Positions 18,067 to 27,010 of a DNA stretch of 64,000 nucleotides are shown piece by piece. The notes beneath the pieces are model-generated. The model was given only the letters and a program-made list of their open reading frames with translations, was not told the DNA's origin and made no database searches. Each line of letters opens with the position of its first letter. The stretch's first letter is position 1. Where the stretch lies: positions 1,054,001 through 1,118,000 of the forward strand of contig NZ_JAUSXR010000001.1 of NCBI RefSeq assembly GCF_030816155.1, written 5' to 3'. The position numbers were made by a program, and so were the translations under genes. This stretch comes from Arthrobacter woluwensis. Its GTDB lineage: Bacteria; Actinomycetota; Actinomycetes; Actinomycetales; Micrococcaceae.

Positions 18067-19295
18067 TCGACGTCGTGGTGCACCGACTGCACCGGGAAGC
18101 GGCGCTCCAGTCGTCCGCTCGTGAGCGCCACGCCGAGGCCCAGCAGCGCGAGGACCGCGCCCACGAGGGCGGGTGCCGTGTAGCCGTAGCCCAGGGCGAT
18201 CACGACGCCGCCCAGGAAGGCGCCGGCCGCGTTCGCCAGGTTGAGTGCGGCGTGATTGAGCGACGACGCCAGGCTGGGGGCGTCCGGGGAAGCGTCCAGC
18301 AGACGCGTCTGCAGGGGAGTGGTGAGGAGCGAACCGATGCCGCCGACCACGAAGACCATGATCAGGGCCGCGGGCGCCCACGGAGCGGCCACGGTGTAGA
18401 GCACCAAGGCGATGGCGATCGCGATGAGCGCACGGTAGATGGAACCCATCACGGACTTGTCCGCGAGGCGCCCGCCCACGATGGTTCCGATGACCATGCC
18501 CAGGCCGTAGATGGCGACCACCAGCGGGATCAGGCTCTCCGGAAGATGGCTCACCTCGGTCATGGTGTGCGAGATGTACGTGTAGGTGGCGAAGAACCCG
18601 CCGAACCCTATGGTGCCGATCAGCAGCGCCATCCACACCTGAACGCGCTTGAGGGCGCCGAGCTCCCGACGGATGCTGGCGCCCGGGGTGCTCGCTTCAA
18701 ACGGCACGAAGAGGGCGATGGCCCCCGCCGTGAGCAGGGCGATCACCGAGACGAGGGCGAAGAGCAGCTGCCACCCGAAGTTCTGGCCGAGCCACGTCGC
18801 GAAGGGGACGCCGATGACATTCGCCACGGTCAGGCCGGTCATCACCATGGAGATGGCCCAGCCACGCTTGGTGGCGGGCACGAGAGACGCCGCGATCACC
18901 GCCGCGATGCCGAAATACGCGCCGTGGGGCAGGCCGGAGATGAAGCGCGATAGGGCCATGGCGCCGTAGCTGTCCGCGAGCATGCTGGACGCGTTGGCGA
19001 CGGCGTAGAACAGCATGAGACCGATGGCGAGGCGCTTCCTCGGAAGCCGTGCGCCGAAGGCCGCCAGGAGGGGAGCGCCCACGCAAACGCCCAGGGCATA
19101 AGCCGAGATGAGCGTTCCCGCCTGGGGCGTGGTCAGGTGCAGTCCATGCTCGACTTCCCGGAGCAGGCCCATCATGGCGAATTCCACGGTGCCGATGGCG
19201 AAGCCGCCCATGGCGAGGGCGACGATCGCCCGGGTGAGGGCGGCGGAGGTGAGGCGAGGACGTGCGATGGTCCCGGCCGGGGGAGAGGTGGTCAC
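18060..19295 (-). CDS. MFS exporter, DHA1 (AraJ/SotB-like)
   Basis: The 411-residue, 12-helix carrier starts with IVALAMGGFAIGTVEFAMMG. It has the DHA1 motif A-like segment GARLPRKRLAIGLM between helices 2 and 3, and motif C-like sequences in helix 5 (GLTVANVIGVPFATWLG). These features mark the arabinose/drug efflux branch (AraJ, SotB, PbuE). The substrate is unknown. Its 3' end lies in a tandem repeat, and it is divergent from mutT. Confidence 0.88.
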   Translation of the reverse strand: MTTSPPAGTIARPRLTSAALTRAIVALAMGGFAIGTVEFAMMGLLREVEHGLHLTTPQAGTLISAYALGVCVGAPLLAAFGARLPRKRLAIGLMLFYAVANASSMLADSYGAMALSRFISGLPHGAYFGIAAVIAASLVPATKRGWAISMVMTGLTVANVIGVPFATWLGQNFGWQLLFALVSVIALLTAGAIALFVPFEASTPGASIRRELGALKRVQVWMALLIGTIGFGGFFATYTYISHTMTEVSHLPESLIPLVVAIYGLGMVIGTIVGGRLADKSVMGSIYRALIAIAIALVLYTVAAPWAPAALIMVFVVGGIGSLLTTPLQTRLLDASPDAPSLASSLNHAALNLANAAGAFLGGVVIALGYGYTAPALVGAVLALLGLGVALTSGRLERRFPVQSVHHDVEH

Positions 19296-19446
19296 GGAGG
19301 GTCCTTGACTGAGGGGTGGGCTGGTCTGTGATCACGACGTCGGGACCAATGTTTCCATTGTCGCAACGTGAGAGCCCTGGGCGCTATTTCCTTCCGCCTC
19401 CGCGCGCCGTGACCTGCCGCGAAGGAGGGACCTAGACTGGTCCGCG

Positions 19447-19878
19447 ATGACTATCGCACCTCGCCTCGTGGTCGGCGCCGCCGTCCTGGATTCCCTCACC
19501 CGGCCCCGTTCGTTGCTCTGTGCCCGGCGCAGCGCCCCCGCAAGCCTGGCAGGGCTCTGGGAGTTCCCCGGCGGAAAAGTCGAACCAGGTGAGGAACCGG
19601 AGGCTGCTCTGCACCGGGAACTCCGTGAAGAACTCGGGATCTCGGTGGTGCTGGGACCCGAAGTCCTGTCCGGTGCTGAGCACGGCTGGGTGCTCAACGA
19701 GAAGGCGACCATGAGGGTGTGGCTCGCGGAGGTGAGCGAGGGCGAGCCGCAGGCGCTCGAGGACCACGATGAACTGCGGTGGATTCCCCTAGAAGAGGGC
19801 GCCCTGCACGCCCTGCCGTGGATTCCGGCGGACTTCCCGATCGTGGACGCCGTCCTCCGCCGGGCGAACGGTTCCTGA
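19447..19878 (+). CDS. mutT: NUDIX hydrolase, MutT-like 8-oxo-dGTP diphosphatase
   Basis: The 143-residue protein carries the full NUDIX box GKVEPGEEPEAALHRELREELGI (pattern GX5EX7REUXEEXGU) after GLWEFPGG, the MutT-type prelude. MutT cleans oxidised dGTP from the pool to limit A:T to C:G mutation. The start at 19447 is 8 nt after TAGACT (19433-19438), so a leaderless mRNA is likely. Its last 90 nt overlap the 3' end of the convergent radical SAM gene. Confidence 0.88.
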   Translation: MTIAPRLVVGAAVLDSLTRPRSLLCARRSAPASLAGLWEFPGGKVEPGEEPEAALHRELREELGISVVLGPEVLSGAEHGWVLNEKATMRVWLAEVSEGEPQALEDHDELRWIPLEEGALHALPWIPADFPIVDAVLRRANGS

Positions 19879-21324
19879 CAGGCTCCGTCCGGGGAGCCGG
19901 TGACCTCTTTCCGAGCCGGGGGCCGGGAGCATCTCCTGGGCGCCGATCCCCGCGGGGTTCCAGCGGGTGCGCCACGTCGGCGGACCGGCGAACCGTGACG
20001 TGACGCCGGTGGGAGCCTGGCCGGTGCCGTTCGTGCCGGCCTGCGACGGCCTGCTCTGGGCCGGCTTGCTCTGTGCCGGGCTGCTCTGTGACATCTTGAC
20101 CTGCGACGGCGGGGTCCAGTTCTTCAGGGACGCCATGCTGCCTTCGGGGTAGCGGGCCTCCTCGACCCGCGGGTCCGGGTGGTACTCGGTGACCGCGCCG
20201 TCCGTGCTGCGGGCCGCGGCTAGCCCTGCAGGCACCTTCCGGTTCAGGGCTGGGCCGGACGTAGGTGAAGAGTCCTGCCCTTCGGCCTGCTGCCCTTCGG
20301 CCTGCTGCCCTTCGAACTGCTGCAGCTCGGAATGCGCGAACCCGTTGGACGTCGGGAAGCCGTGCTTCCTCTTGAAGAAGGCGACCCGCTGGGCGAGCCA
20401 CTTCCGGTAGCCGGGATCGGCGTATGAGCCCTGGCCTTTCGGGCCAGCGTACAGCCGACGGTATTTCCCGACCAAGGCGGGGTGTTCGCGGGCCAGCCAG
20501 GACATGAACCACTCGCGGGTGCCCGGTCGCAGGTACAGCGCGCCGGCGGTGACCCCCGTGGCCCCGGCCGCCGCGAGTGAGGAGAACAGGGCGTCCAGAT
20601 CATCGTCCGAATCGCTCAAGTAGGGCAGGATCGGCATGGCCATGACGCCGCACGGGAGCCCGGCCTCGCGAAGCCGGGACACCAGGCGCAGGCGGGCCCG
20701 CGGACCGGGGGTCCCCGGTTCGATAGCGGCCTGAAGTTCCTCGTTCATCATCGCCAGCGAGATCCCGAGCCCGATCGGCACCGCCTGGGCGGCTTCGCGG
20801 AGCAAGGGGATGTCCCGGGACAGGAGCGTTCCCTTGGTCAGGATCGAGAACGGGGTGCCGGACTCGGCCAGCGCCTCGATGATCCCCGGCATGAGCTGAT
20901 ACCGCCCCTCGGCCCGCTGGTACGGGTCCGTGTTGGTGCCGAGTGCCACGTGATCGTGCTTCCACGACGGGCGGGCCAGTTCGGCCCGCAGCACCTCCGC
21001 CGCATTGACCTTGACCACCACCTGCGAATCGAAGTCGAGGCCCGAGTCGAAGTCCAGATAGGTGTGGCTCTTCCTCGCGAAGCAGTACACGCACGCATGG
21101 CTGCAGCCCCGATAGGGGTTGATGGTCCAGGAGAACGGCATGGTCGACTGAGTCGGGACCTTGTTGAGCACCGATTTCGCGGTGACCTCATGGAAGGTGA
21201 TCCCCGCGAACTCGGGCGTAGAGATGGAACGCAGCAGGCCTGCCATCGGCAACAGTGGGGCGGCCGTCGGGGCAGTGGCGGTGTCCACCAGTGCCGGCTG
21301 GAGTGCCTGTGCGTTCCATCTCAT
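19789..21324 (-). CDS. Rv2578c-family radical SAM protein, SOS-boxed
   Basis: The 511-residue product, from ATG 21324, has the radical SAM cluster motif Cys74-X3-Cys78-X2-Cys81 (CSHACVYCF) after NPYRGC. A TIM-barrel body contains ALGTNTDPYQRAEGRY. This is the spore-photoproduct-lyase-like Rv2578c family, whose reaction is unknown. The C-terminal ~170 residues are low-complexity (EGQQAEGQQ, PAQSKPAQS) and the final part overlaps mutT. A perfect LexA box ends 9 nt before the start codon, so the gene should be damage-inducible. Confidence 0.88.
   Translation of the reverse strand: MRWNAQALQPALVDTATAPTAAPLLPMAGLLRSISTPEFAGITFHEVTAKSVLNKVPTQSTMPFSWTINPYRGCSHACVYCFARKSHTYLDFDSGLDFDSQVVVKVNAAEVLRAELARPSWKHDHVALGTNTDPYQRAEGRYQLMPGIIEALAESGTPFSILTKGTLLSRDIPLLREAAQAVPIGLGISLAMMNEELQAAIEPGTPGPRARLRLVSRLREAGLPCGVMAMPILPYLSDSDDDLDALFSSLAAAGATGVTAGALYLRPGTREWFMSWLAREHPALVGKYRRLYAGPKGQGSYADPGYRKWLAQRVAFFKRKHGFPTSNGFAHSELQQFEGQQAEGQQAEGQDSSPTSGPALNRKVPAGLAAARSTDGAVTEYHPDPRVEEARYPEGSMASLKNWTPPSQVKMSQSSPAQSKPAQSRPSQAGTNGTGQAPTGVTSRFAGPPTWRTRWNPAGIGAQEMLPAPGSERGHRLPGRSLSGTVRPAEDGVHDREVRRNPRQGVQGALF
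20277..20321. repeat. 15-nt tandem repeat inside the radical SAM gene
   Basis: GCCCTTCGGCCTGCT occurs twice (20277-20291, 20292-20306), then once with two changes (20307-20321). On the coding strand it encodes EGQQA-type repeats in the disordered tail. It keeps frame, so copy-number changes would only alter tail length. Confidence 0.85.
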
Positions 21325-21332
21325 GCAAGTAT

Positions 21333-21348
21333 TCGAACATATGTTCGA
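21333..21348. promoter_or_regulatory. Perfect LexA-binding SOS box before the radical SAM gene
   Basis: TCGAACATATGTTCGA is a perfect 16-nt palindrome matching the actinobacterial SOS consensus. It ends 9 nt upstream of the ATG at 21324 (minus strand), where LexA would block initiation or early elongation. Confidence 0.9.
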
Positions 21349-21449
21349 ACGGAGTTCAAGGGGTGCGCTCAGGGAGGGTGCGATCAAGGGGGTGTGATCA
21401 CCGGAGAGCGTTCACCTCGAGGTGCGGAAGCGCGCGCCGGGAGGGCGCT

Positions 21450-22088
21450 TCAGTCCACGGACCAGGACACGCTGAGCGACACCTGGACGTCCTGTTCGCC
21501 CGCCTGAATGGCGCCGTCCGCCTGCGGTGCGGCAGCGACCCGGGCGAAGGCGATGGGAGGAAGCCCGCCACCGGCGGAGCCTTCCTCGATGCGGAGGACG
21601 TGGCCGAGCGTGACACCCGACGATGCCGCGAGCTGGGACGCCCGGGCGAGGGCGTCCTGCCAGGCGGCCTCCCGCGCCTGCGACCGGACCGCGGTGGGAT
21701 CGGAGACGTCGAGGGAGAATCCTTCGAGCCGGGCCTGTTCCCCTCCGGCGGCGATGGCGCTCTGCAGGATCCCCGCCGCGGCGGGCAGGGAGCGGAGCGT
21801 CACGCGCACCGTGCCACGTGCGACGTAGCCCAGCAGGCCGTCGTCGTGCCCGTCGCGCCATTTCCGCTCGGCGCGAAGTGAACGGTCGGTGGTGGCGATG
21901 TCGCGCGGTTCGACGCCCGACGAGTGCAGGGCGTCCCGCAGTGCGTCCATGGTGCGTCCGGACTGGGCGAACGCCTCCTCCACCGTGCCGGCCAGTGTTT
22001 CGATGCTCAGGTGAGCCGTCGCGACGTCCGGCACCGCGGGGGCGCTCGCGTGCCCGGTGACGGAGATGGTCCGTGTCGGTGATTCCAT
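21450..22088 (-). CDS. SIMPL domain protein (DUF541)
   Basis: The 212-residue product starts MESPTRTISVTGHASA, the usual SIMPL opening with a beta strand of ISVTG type. It contains EPRDIATTDRSLRAE and GYVARGTVRVTLR, the periodic strands of this BP26-like fold. Most homologues are secreted, but I see no signal peptide here, so this one seems cytosolic. The ATG at 22088 has an AGAGGAAC ribosome site. Function is unknown; related proteins form channel-like oligomers. Confidence 0.82.
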   Translation of the reverse strand: MESPTRTISVTGHASAPAVPDVATAHLSIETLAGTVEEAFAQSGRTMDALRDALHSSGVEPRDIATTDRSLRAERKWRDGHDDGLLGYVARGTVRVTLRSLPAAAGILQSAIAAGGEQARLEGFSLDVSDPTAVRSQAREAAWQDALARASQLAASSGVTLGHVLRIEEGSAGGGLPPIAFARVAAAPQADGAIQAGEQDVQVSLSVSWSVD

Positions 22089-22122
22089 GCCGTTCCTCTC
22101 GTCGTGTCCCCGAAGGGAGCGG

Positions 22123-22539
22123 TCAGAACCGATCCTGGTCCTGCGGCCCAATATAGCCACCCGCCTCAAGGCCCGCGTCCCGTTCGAATGGATTCGACAG
22201 CGCCGGACTGCCGGTCCGCCAGACGGAATACGCGGCACAGAGGCCGTAAAGCGGTAGGAAGGGCAGGCCCAGGCAGGCCGTGTACTGCCAGGAGTGCCGA
22301 GCCTCGTGGGCGAGCAGCCGTGCATCACTCTCGACGCGCAGACCGGGCCGCGAGAGGATCACGGATCCTATGGTGAAGGCGCCTCCGGTGGGGAATGCCC
22401 AGGGGTAGTCTCGGGCCAGCCACAGGCCTTCCGGACCGCGGTCGACGGCGCAGCGTGCGGCCCGCGCCACGGCGAGGCCGAGGGGCGTGCTCAGGTTCAC
22501 CCAGTTGAGGGCGGCCCGGGTTTTCCACATGCCAGACAT
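22123..22539 (-). CDS. Small protein with HExRH motif, function unknown
   Basis: The 138-residue product contains LAHEARHSWQYTACLGLPFLP, in which HEARH resembles the zinc-binding HExxH of minimal metalloproteases and a hydrophobic, probably membrane-associated segment follows. I see no clear third ligand. The start at 22539 is 6 nt from TAGGCT (top strand 22546-22551), a leaderless signature. The gene lies just upstream of SIMPL on the same strand (34 nt apart), so the two may form an operon. It is conserved-looking but I do not recognise a named family. Confidence 0.7.
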   Translation of the reverse strand: MSGMWKTRAALNWVNLSTPLGLAVARAARCAVDRGPEGLWLARDYPWAFPTGGAFTIGSVILSRPGLRVESDARLLAHEARHSWQYTACLGLPFLPLYGLCAAYSVWRTGSPALSNPFERDAGLEAGGYIGPQDQDRF

Positions 22540-22626
22540 GGGCCCAGCCTACGACGGCCTGCGTACTAGACTTGTGCAGGGCCATGATTGGCCCATCACC
22601 ACCCCTTCGACCCGAAAACACGGTAC

Positions 22627-23688
22627 ATGTCTGAGACCACTAAGGAAGTCATGGCCCCCAGCCCGTTGGATGAGGCCGCTCTCCAGAACGCTGTCGCAGA
22701 AGCCCTGGCAGCCTTTGAGGAGGCCGCCGATCTTGAGGAACTCAAGACCACACGGCTGGCGCACACCGGTGAGAAATCACCCCTGAGCCAGGCGAACGCG
22801 GCCATCCGCGATCTGCCCAAGGATCAGAAGAGCGCCGCCGGCAAGCTCATCGGCAGTGCCCGCGGACAGGTGAACAAGGCGCTCGCCGCCCGCACCGTGG
22901 TGCTGGAGGAGGAAAACGACGCGCGGATCCTCCTCGAGGAGACCGTGGACGTCACCGCCGCGCCGCGCCGTCGCCGTGCCGGCGCCCGGCACCCGCTCTC
23001 CGTGCTCCAGGAGCAGGTCTGCGACATCTTCGTCGGCATGGGCTGGGAGATCGCGGAAGGCCCTGAGCTCGAGTCCGAGTGGTTCAACTTCGATGCCCTG
23101 AACTTCCAGCCGGACCACCCGGCGCGCGAGATGCAGGACACTTTCTTCGTGGAGCCCCCGGAGGCCCACTTGCTGCTGCGCACCCACACCTCGCCGGTCC
23201 AGGTCCGTTCCATGCTGGAACGCGAACTGCCGGTCTACGTGCTGTGCCCGGGCAAGGTGTTCCGCACAGACGAGGTCGACGCCACCCATACGCCCGTGTT
23301 CCACCAGTTCGAAGGGCTGGCCGTCGACAAGGGTCTGTCCATGGCGGACCTGCGCGGCACGCTGGAGCACTTCGCCCGGCAGATGTTCGGCGCGGAAGCC
23401 AAGATCCGGCTGCGCCCCAACTACTTCCCCTTCACCGAGCCGAGCGCCGAACTCGACATCTGGCACCCGGGCGCCAAGGGCGGTCCGCAGTGGATCGAGT
23501 GGGGTGGCTGCGGCATGGTCAACCCGAACGTGCTCCGCGCGGCCGGGATCGACCCGGAGGTGTACTCCGGTTTCGCGTTCGGCATGGGCATCGAGCGCAC
23601 CCTCATGTTCCGCAATGAAGTTCCTGACATGCGGGACATGATCGAGGGCGACATTCGTTTCAGCGAGCACTTCGGGATGGAGATCTAA
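22627..23688 (+). CDS. pheS: Phenylalanyl-tRNA synthetase alpha subunit PheS
   Basis: The 353-residue catalytic subunit of the (alpha-beta)2 enzyme has an N-terminal coiled coil (residues ~10-90, ending [17 protein letters not shown]). The class II core follows, with [38 protein letters not shown] (motif 2) and [13 protein letters not shown] (motif 3). ATG at 22627 was chosen because its N-terminus fits the family; TAGACT at 22566 could be the -10, giving a ~50-nt leader. pheT starts 2 nt after the stop. I found no T-box. Confidence 0.96.
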   Translation: MSETTKEVMAPSPLDEAALQNAVAEALAAFEEAADLEELKTTRLAHTGEKSPLSQANAAIRDLPKDQKSAAGKLIGSARGQVNKALAARTVVLEEENDARILLEETVDVTAAPRRRRAGARHPLSVLQEQVCDIFVGMGWEIAEGPELESEWFNFDALNFQPDHPAREMQDTFFVEPPEAHLLLRTHTSPVQVRSMLERELPVYVLCPGKVFRTDEVDATHTPVFHQFEGLAVDKGLSMADLRGTLEHFARQMFGAEAKIRLRPNYFPFTEPSAELDIWHPGAKGGPQWIEWGGCGMVNPNVLRAAGIDPEVYSGFAFGMGIERTLMFRNEVPDMRDMIEGDIRFSEHFGMEI

Positions 23689-23690
23689 GC

Positions 23691-26234
23691 GTGCGCATTC
23701 CACTTTCCTGGCTCCGTGAGTACACGGAGCTCCCTGTAGGCGCGTCCTCCGAGGACCTGATGGCGGATCTGGTCCGCGTCGGCTTCGAAGAGGAGGACGT
23801 GCACCGTCCGGCCGATTCGATCTCCGGCCCCGTCGTGGTGGGTCAGGTCCTGTCCCTCGTCAAGGAACCGCAGAGCAACGGCAAGACCATCAACTGGTGC
23901 CAGGTCCGCGTGGTCCCGGAAGGCCAGGAGCAGACGCTGGACGGCAAGGGCATCGAGCCCTCCGGCATCCAGGGCATCGTCTGCGGCGCCCACAACTTCG
24001 TGGAGGGTGACAAGGTGGTGGTGACCCTCCCGGGCGCCGTTCTGCCGGGTGACTTCCACATCTCGCCGCGTAAGACCTACGGTCACGTCTCCGCCGGCAT
24101 GATCGCCTCGGCGCGCGAACTGGGGCTGGGGGATGAGCACGATGGGATCATCGTGCTGTCCACCCTCGGCCTGGACCCGGAGCTCGGCACCGACGCCCTC
24201 GAACTGTTCGGTCTGACCGACGAGGCGGCCGAGATCAACGTGACCCCGGACCGCAGCTACGCCTTCAGCATCCGGGGTGTGGCCCGTGAGTACGCGCATG
24301 CCACCGGCACCGCCTTCACCGATCCGGCCTCCCAGGTCTCCGTGCCGTCGACGCTCGCCGAGGGCTACCCGGTCACGCTGTCCGACCAGGCGCCGATCTA
24401 CGGTGTGCCCGGCTGCGACCGCTTCGTGGCCCGCGTGGTCCGCGGCGTGGACGCCAGCCGTCCCACCCCGCAGTGGATGGTCTCCCGGCTCCGGCTTGCC
24501 GGCATCCGTTCCATCAGCCTGCCGGTGGACATCTCCAACTACGTCATGCTGGAGCTCGGGCAGCCGAACCACTGCTATGACCTCGACACCCTCGAGGGCG
24601 GCATCGTGGTGCGCCGTGCCCTCCCGGGCGAGCGCATCCTCACGCTGGATGAGAAGGACCGTGCGCTCGACGCCGAGGACCTGGTCATCGCGGACGACTC
24701 CGGAGCGATCGGGATCGCCGGCGTGATGGGCGGCGCCCGCACCGAGGTGTCCGCGAGCACCAAAGACATCCTGGTGGAGGCGGCCCACTTCGACACGATC
24801 TCCATCGCGAGGGCCCGCCGTCGCCACAAGCTGCCGAGCGAAGCGTCCAAGCGGTTCGAACGCGGTGTCGACTGGTACCTGGCGCCCGTCGCCGCACAGC
24901 GCGTGGTGGATCTCCTCGTGGAACTCGCCGGTGGGACCGCAGACGAGGCGGGCACTGATGTGGGCACGGCCCCGGAGACGGTGAACATCTTCCTGCCGTC
25001 CGGTTTCGTCTCCGCACGGATCGGGGTGGAGTACACCACCGAGCAGATCGTGAACAGCCTGACGGACCTCGGCGCGACCGTGACCGAAACCGAGGGCGGC
25101 TGGACCGTCACGGCTCCGAGCTGGCGCAATGATCTGGAGACCAAGGAGGACCTCTCCGAGGAGATCGCCCGCCTGGTCGGCTACGACAAGATCCCTGCCA
25201 CCCTTCCGGTGGCGCCTCCCGGACGGGGCCTGAGCCGCGTCCAGAAGCAGCGCCGTCGCGTGATGCAGGCCCTCGCGGACTCCGGTCTGGTGGAGGTTCT
25301 CGCCTACCCGTTCGTCACGAAGGCGTCCAATGACGTGTTCGGAACGCCGGAGGCCGGTGCCGCGGTGCCTGCCATCAAGCTCGCCAACCCGCTGAGCGAG
25401 GAGTTCGGCTGGCTGCGGACCTCCGTGCTCCCGGGCCTGATCGACACCGCCAAACGCAACATCTCGCGTGGTTTCCGTGACCTGGAGCTGTATGAAGCGG
25501 GTCTGGTGTTCCTCCCGGGAGGTGAGCTGGGCTCCGCAGGCATCCCGCCGCTGGGTGCCAAGCCTTCTGACGAGGTGTTGGACGGGCTGAACCAGGGCAT
25601 CCCCGCGCAGCCGCAGCACCTTGCCGGCGTCTTCACGGGCAAGGACAGCCCCGCCGGGCCGGGTCACGCCCCGCGTGCCTGGGACTGGGCCGACGCGGTC
25701 GATGCCGCACAGCTCGTGGCCGATGTCCTCGGCGTCGAACTCGTGGTGGAACAGGGCGCGCACCAGGCCTTCCACCCCGGCCGCACCGCCGTGCTGCGTC
25801 TGCGGTCCGGGGACCTCGTGGGCTACGCGGGCGAGCTCCACCCCAAGCTCGTGAAGTCCCTCGACCTGCCGGCCCGTACGGTCGCGTTCGAGATCGATGC
25901 CGATGTCCTCTTCGACGCCGCGGCCGACGTCGTGGTGGCAAAGCCGATCTCCACCTTCCCGGTGGCGACGCAGGATGTGGCGTTGATCGTCGACGGCGAT
26001 CAGCCGGCCGCCGCCGTTCAGGACGCGTTGCGTGAAGGAGCCGGTGAGCTCTTGGAGGATGTCGCGCTGTTCGATGTCTACGTGGGCACCGGGATTCCGG
26101 AGGGCAAGAAGTCCCTCGCCTTCGGTCTGCGGTTCCGCGCTGACGACCGCACCCTGACCGCTGACGAGGCTTCCGAGGCGCGTGCCTCGGCGGTCGCGCT
26201 CGCGGCGGAGCGTTTCGGGGCCGTCCAGCGCTGA
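23691..26234 (+). CDS. pheT: Phenylalanyl-tRNA synthetase beta subunit PheT
   Basis: The 847-residue product begins MRIPLSWLREYTELP. Next come a tRNA-binding OB domain (residues ~40-150), the B3/B4 editing domain (SIRGVAREYAHATG...VDISNYVMLELGQPNHCYD), B5, and the catalytic-like core. The C-terminal ferredoxin-fold anticodon-binding domain includes PISTFPVATQDVALIVDGD. The GTG start is 2 nt after pheS, so translation is coupled. Length and domain order are normal. Confidence 0.96.
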   Translation: MRIPLSWLREYTELPVGASSEDLMADLVRVGFEEEDVHRPADSISGPVVVGQVLSLVKEPQSNGKTINWCQVRVVPEGQEQTLDGKGIEPSGIQGIVCGAHNFVEGDKVVVTLPGAVLPGDFHISPRKTYGHVSAGMIASARELGLGDEHDGIIVLSTLGLDPELGTDALELFGLTDEAAEINVTPDRSYAFSIRGVAREYAHATGTAFTDPASQVSVPSTLAEGYPVTLSDQAPIYGVPGCDRFVARVVRGVDASRPTPQWMVSRLRLAGIRSISLPVDISNYVMLELGQPNHCYDLDTLEGGIVVRRALPGERILTLDEKDRALDAEDLVIADDSGAIGIAGVMGGARTEVSASTKDILVEAAHFDTISIARARRRHKLPSEASKRFERGVDWYLAPVAAQRVVDLLVELAGGTADEAGTDVGTAPETVNIFLPSGFVSARIGVEYTTEQIVNSLTDLGATVTETEGGWTVTAPSWRNDLETKEDLSEEIARLVGYDKIPATLPVAPPGRGLSRVQKQRRRVMQALADSGLVEVLAYPFVTKASNDVFGTPEAGAAVPAIKLANPLSEEFGWLRTSVLPGLIDTAKRNISRGFRDLELYEAGLVFLPGGELGSAGIPPLGAKPSDEVLDGLNQGIPAQPQHLAGVFTGKDSPAGPGHAPRAWDWADAVDAAQLVADVLGVELVVEQGAHQAFHPGRTAVLRLRSGDLVGYAGELHPKLVKSLDLPARTVAFEIDADVLFDAAADVVVAKPISTFPVATQDVALIVDGDQPAAAVQDALREGAGELLEDVALFDVYVGTGIPEGKKSLAFGLRFRADDRTLTADEASEARASAVALAAERFGAVQR

Positions 26235-26249
26235 CGTTTCCCGCACCAC

Positions 26250-26321
26250 CATCGACTGCTCCATACGATGTCGAAATCCCGAGAATATCCGGGAAATCGG
26301 CTTCGTATGGAGCAGTCGATG
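26250..26321. repeat. 72-nt palindromic repeat, copy 1
   Basis: CATCGACTGCTCCATACGA (26250-26268) is exactly complementary to 26303-26321, and the 34-nt centre continues as an imperfect stem (CCCG...CGGG). The whole element forms one long hairpin after pheT. A diverged copy of the same length and ends lies at 26851-26922. Confidence 0.88.
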
Positions 26322-26363
26322 TTTAACGGCGTCTAACGGCGGGGTTTGACGGCGGGCAGAGGT

Positions 26364-26795
26364 TCAAGGACGGGCGAAGAGTGCCCGGACAGCCATCCTC
26401 ACGCAGACGACCAGGGTGTCCTCCGTGACCCGGAAGCCCGGATCTCCGATGGATTCGCGGAATTCGGCTGAGTGCCAGAACTCCTCATGGGCGGCGCGCC
26501 ATTCGGCGACGTTTCCGAAGCCTTCGCCCTCGGCCAGGGCATGCTCCATCGTCACAGCATCCAGACGGCACACCTCTACCGCGGTCACCGTCTCTATGGC
26601 GACCGGCACACCCGCTGAATCGACGACGACGGCGTGCTCGCCCGCGCGCGGCACCGGCTCCTTCGCGGAGTACTCGAGAAGCAGCGAGGACGTGGACGTT
26701 TTCGTCCCGTCAAGCAGCGCGGCCACGAGCCGATCCCGCAGCGGCCCAGGGAACGCATACTCGGAAACGGGCCAGGCAGGATCGATCGCGGTCAT
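26364..26795 (-). CDS. ASCH domain protein
   Basis: The 143-residue protein has the ASCH pattern: FPGPLRDRLVAALLDGTKTSTSSLL at the start, the KTSTSS loop of the beta-barrel, PRAGEHAVVVDSAG, and an AEWRAAHEEFW motif towards the end. ASCH domains (PUA-like fold) are thought to bind RNA; some are RNases or amidohydrolases of modified nucleosides such as N4-acetylcytidine. The role here is unknown. TAGACT lies 6 nt before the start (top strand 26802-26807), so it is probably leaderless. Both flanks carry the 72-nt palindrome. Confidence 0.85.
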   Translation of the reverse strand: MTAIDPAWPVSEYAFPGPLRDRLVAALLDGTKTSTSSLLLEYSAKEPVPRAGEHAVVVDSAGVPVAIETVTAVEVCRLDAVTMEHALAEGEGFGNVAEWRAAHEEFWHSAEFRESIGDPGFRVTEDTLVVCVRMAVRALFARP

Positions 26796-26850
26796 CCGGT
26801 CAGTCTAGAGCGGCGCGGGGCCTTCATCGTCCGGGCTTCGTCCCAGACGT

Positions 26851-26922
26851 CATCGATTGCTCCATAGGATGCCGTTTCTCCCTGATCTTCGCCGAAAACG
26901 GCATCGTACGGAGCAGTCGATG
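26851..26922. repeat. 72-nt palindromic repeat, copy 2
   Basis: The element starts CATCGATTGCTCCATAGGAT and ends GTACGGAGCAGTCGATG. Its arms (26851-26877 and 26895-26922) pair with three mismatches. The outer ~20 nt match copy 1 while the centre is unrelated, as expected of a mobile palindrome rather than a local duplication. Confidence 0.85.
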
Positions 26923-27010
26923 GTGGGTCCACGCAGGCAAGGGGCCGTGCGAGAAGGGTGAGGGGGGAAGGGCGGAGCGGGGAGGGGCGAAGGGTGGGGG
27001 AGGTTGGAGC

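Noticed and set aside
23685..26264. 859-residue open frame on the minus strand
   Set aside because: It is the mirror of pheT in another frame, with His/Gly/Arg-rich content and no domain.
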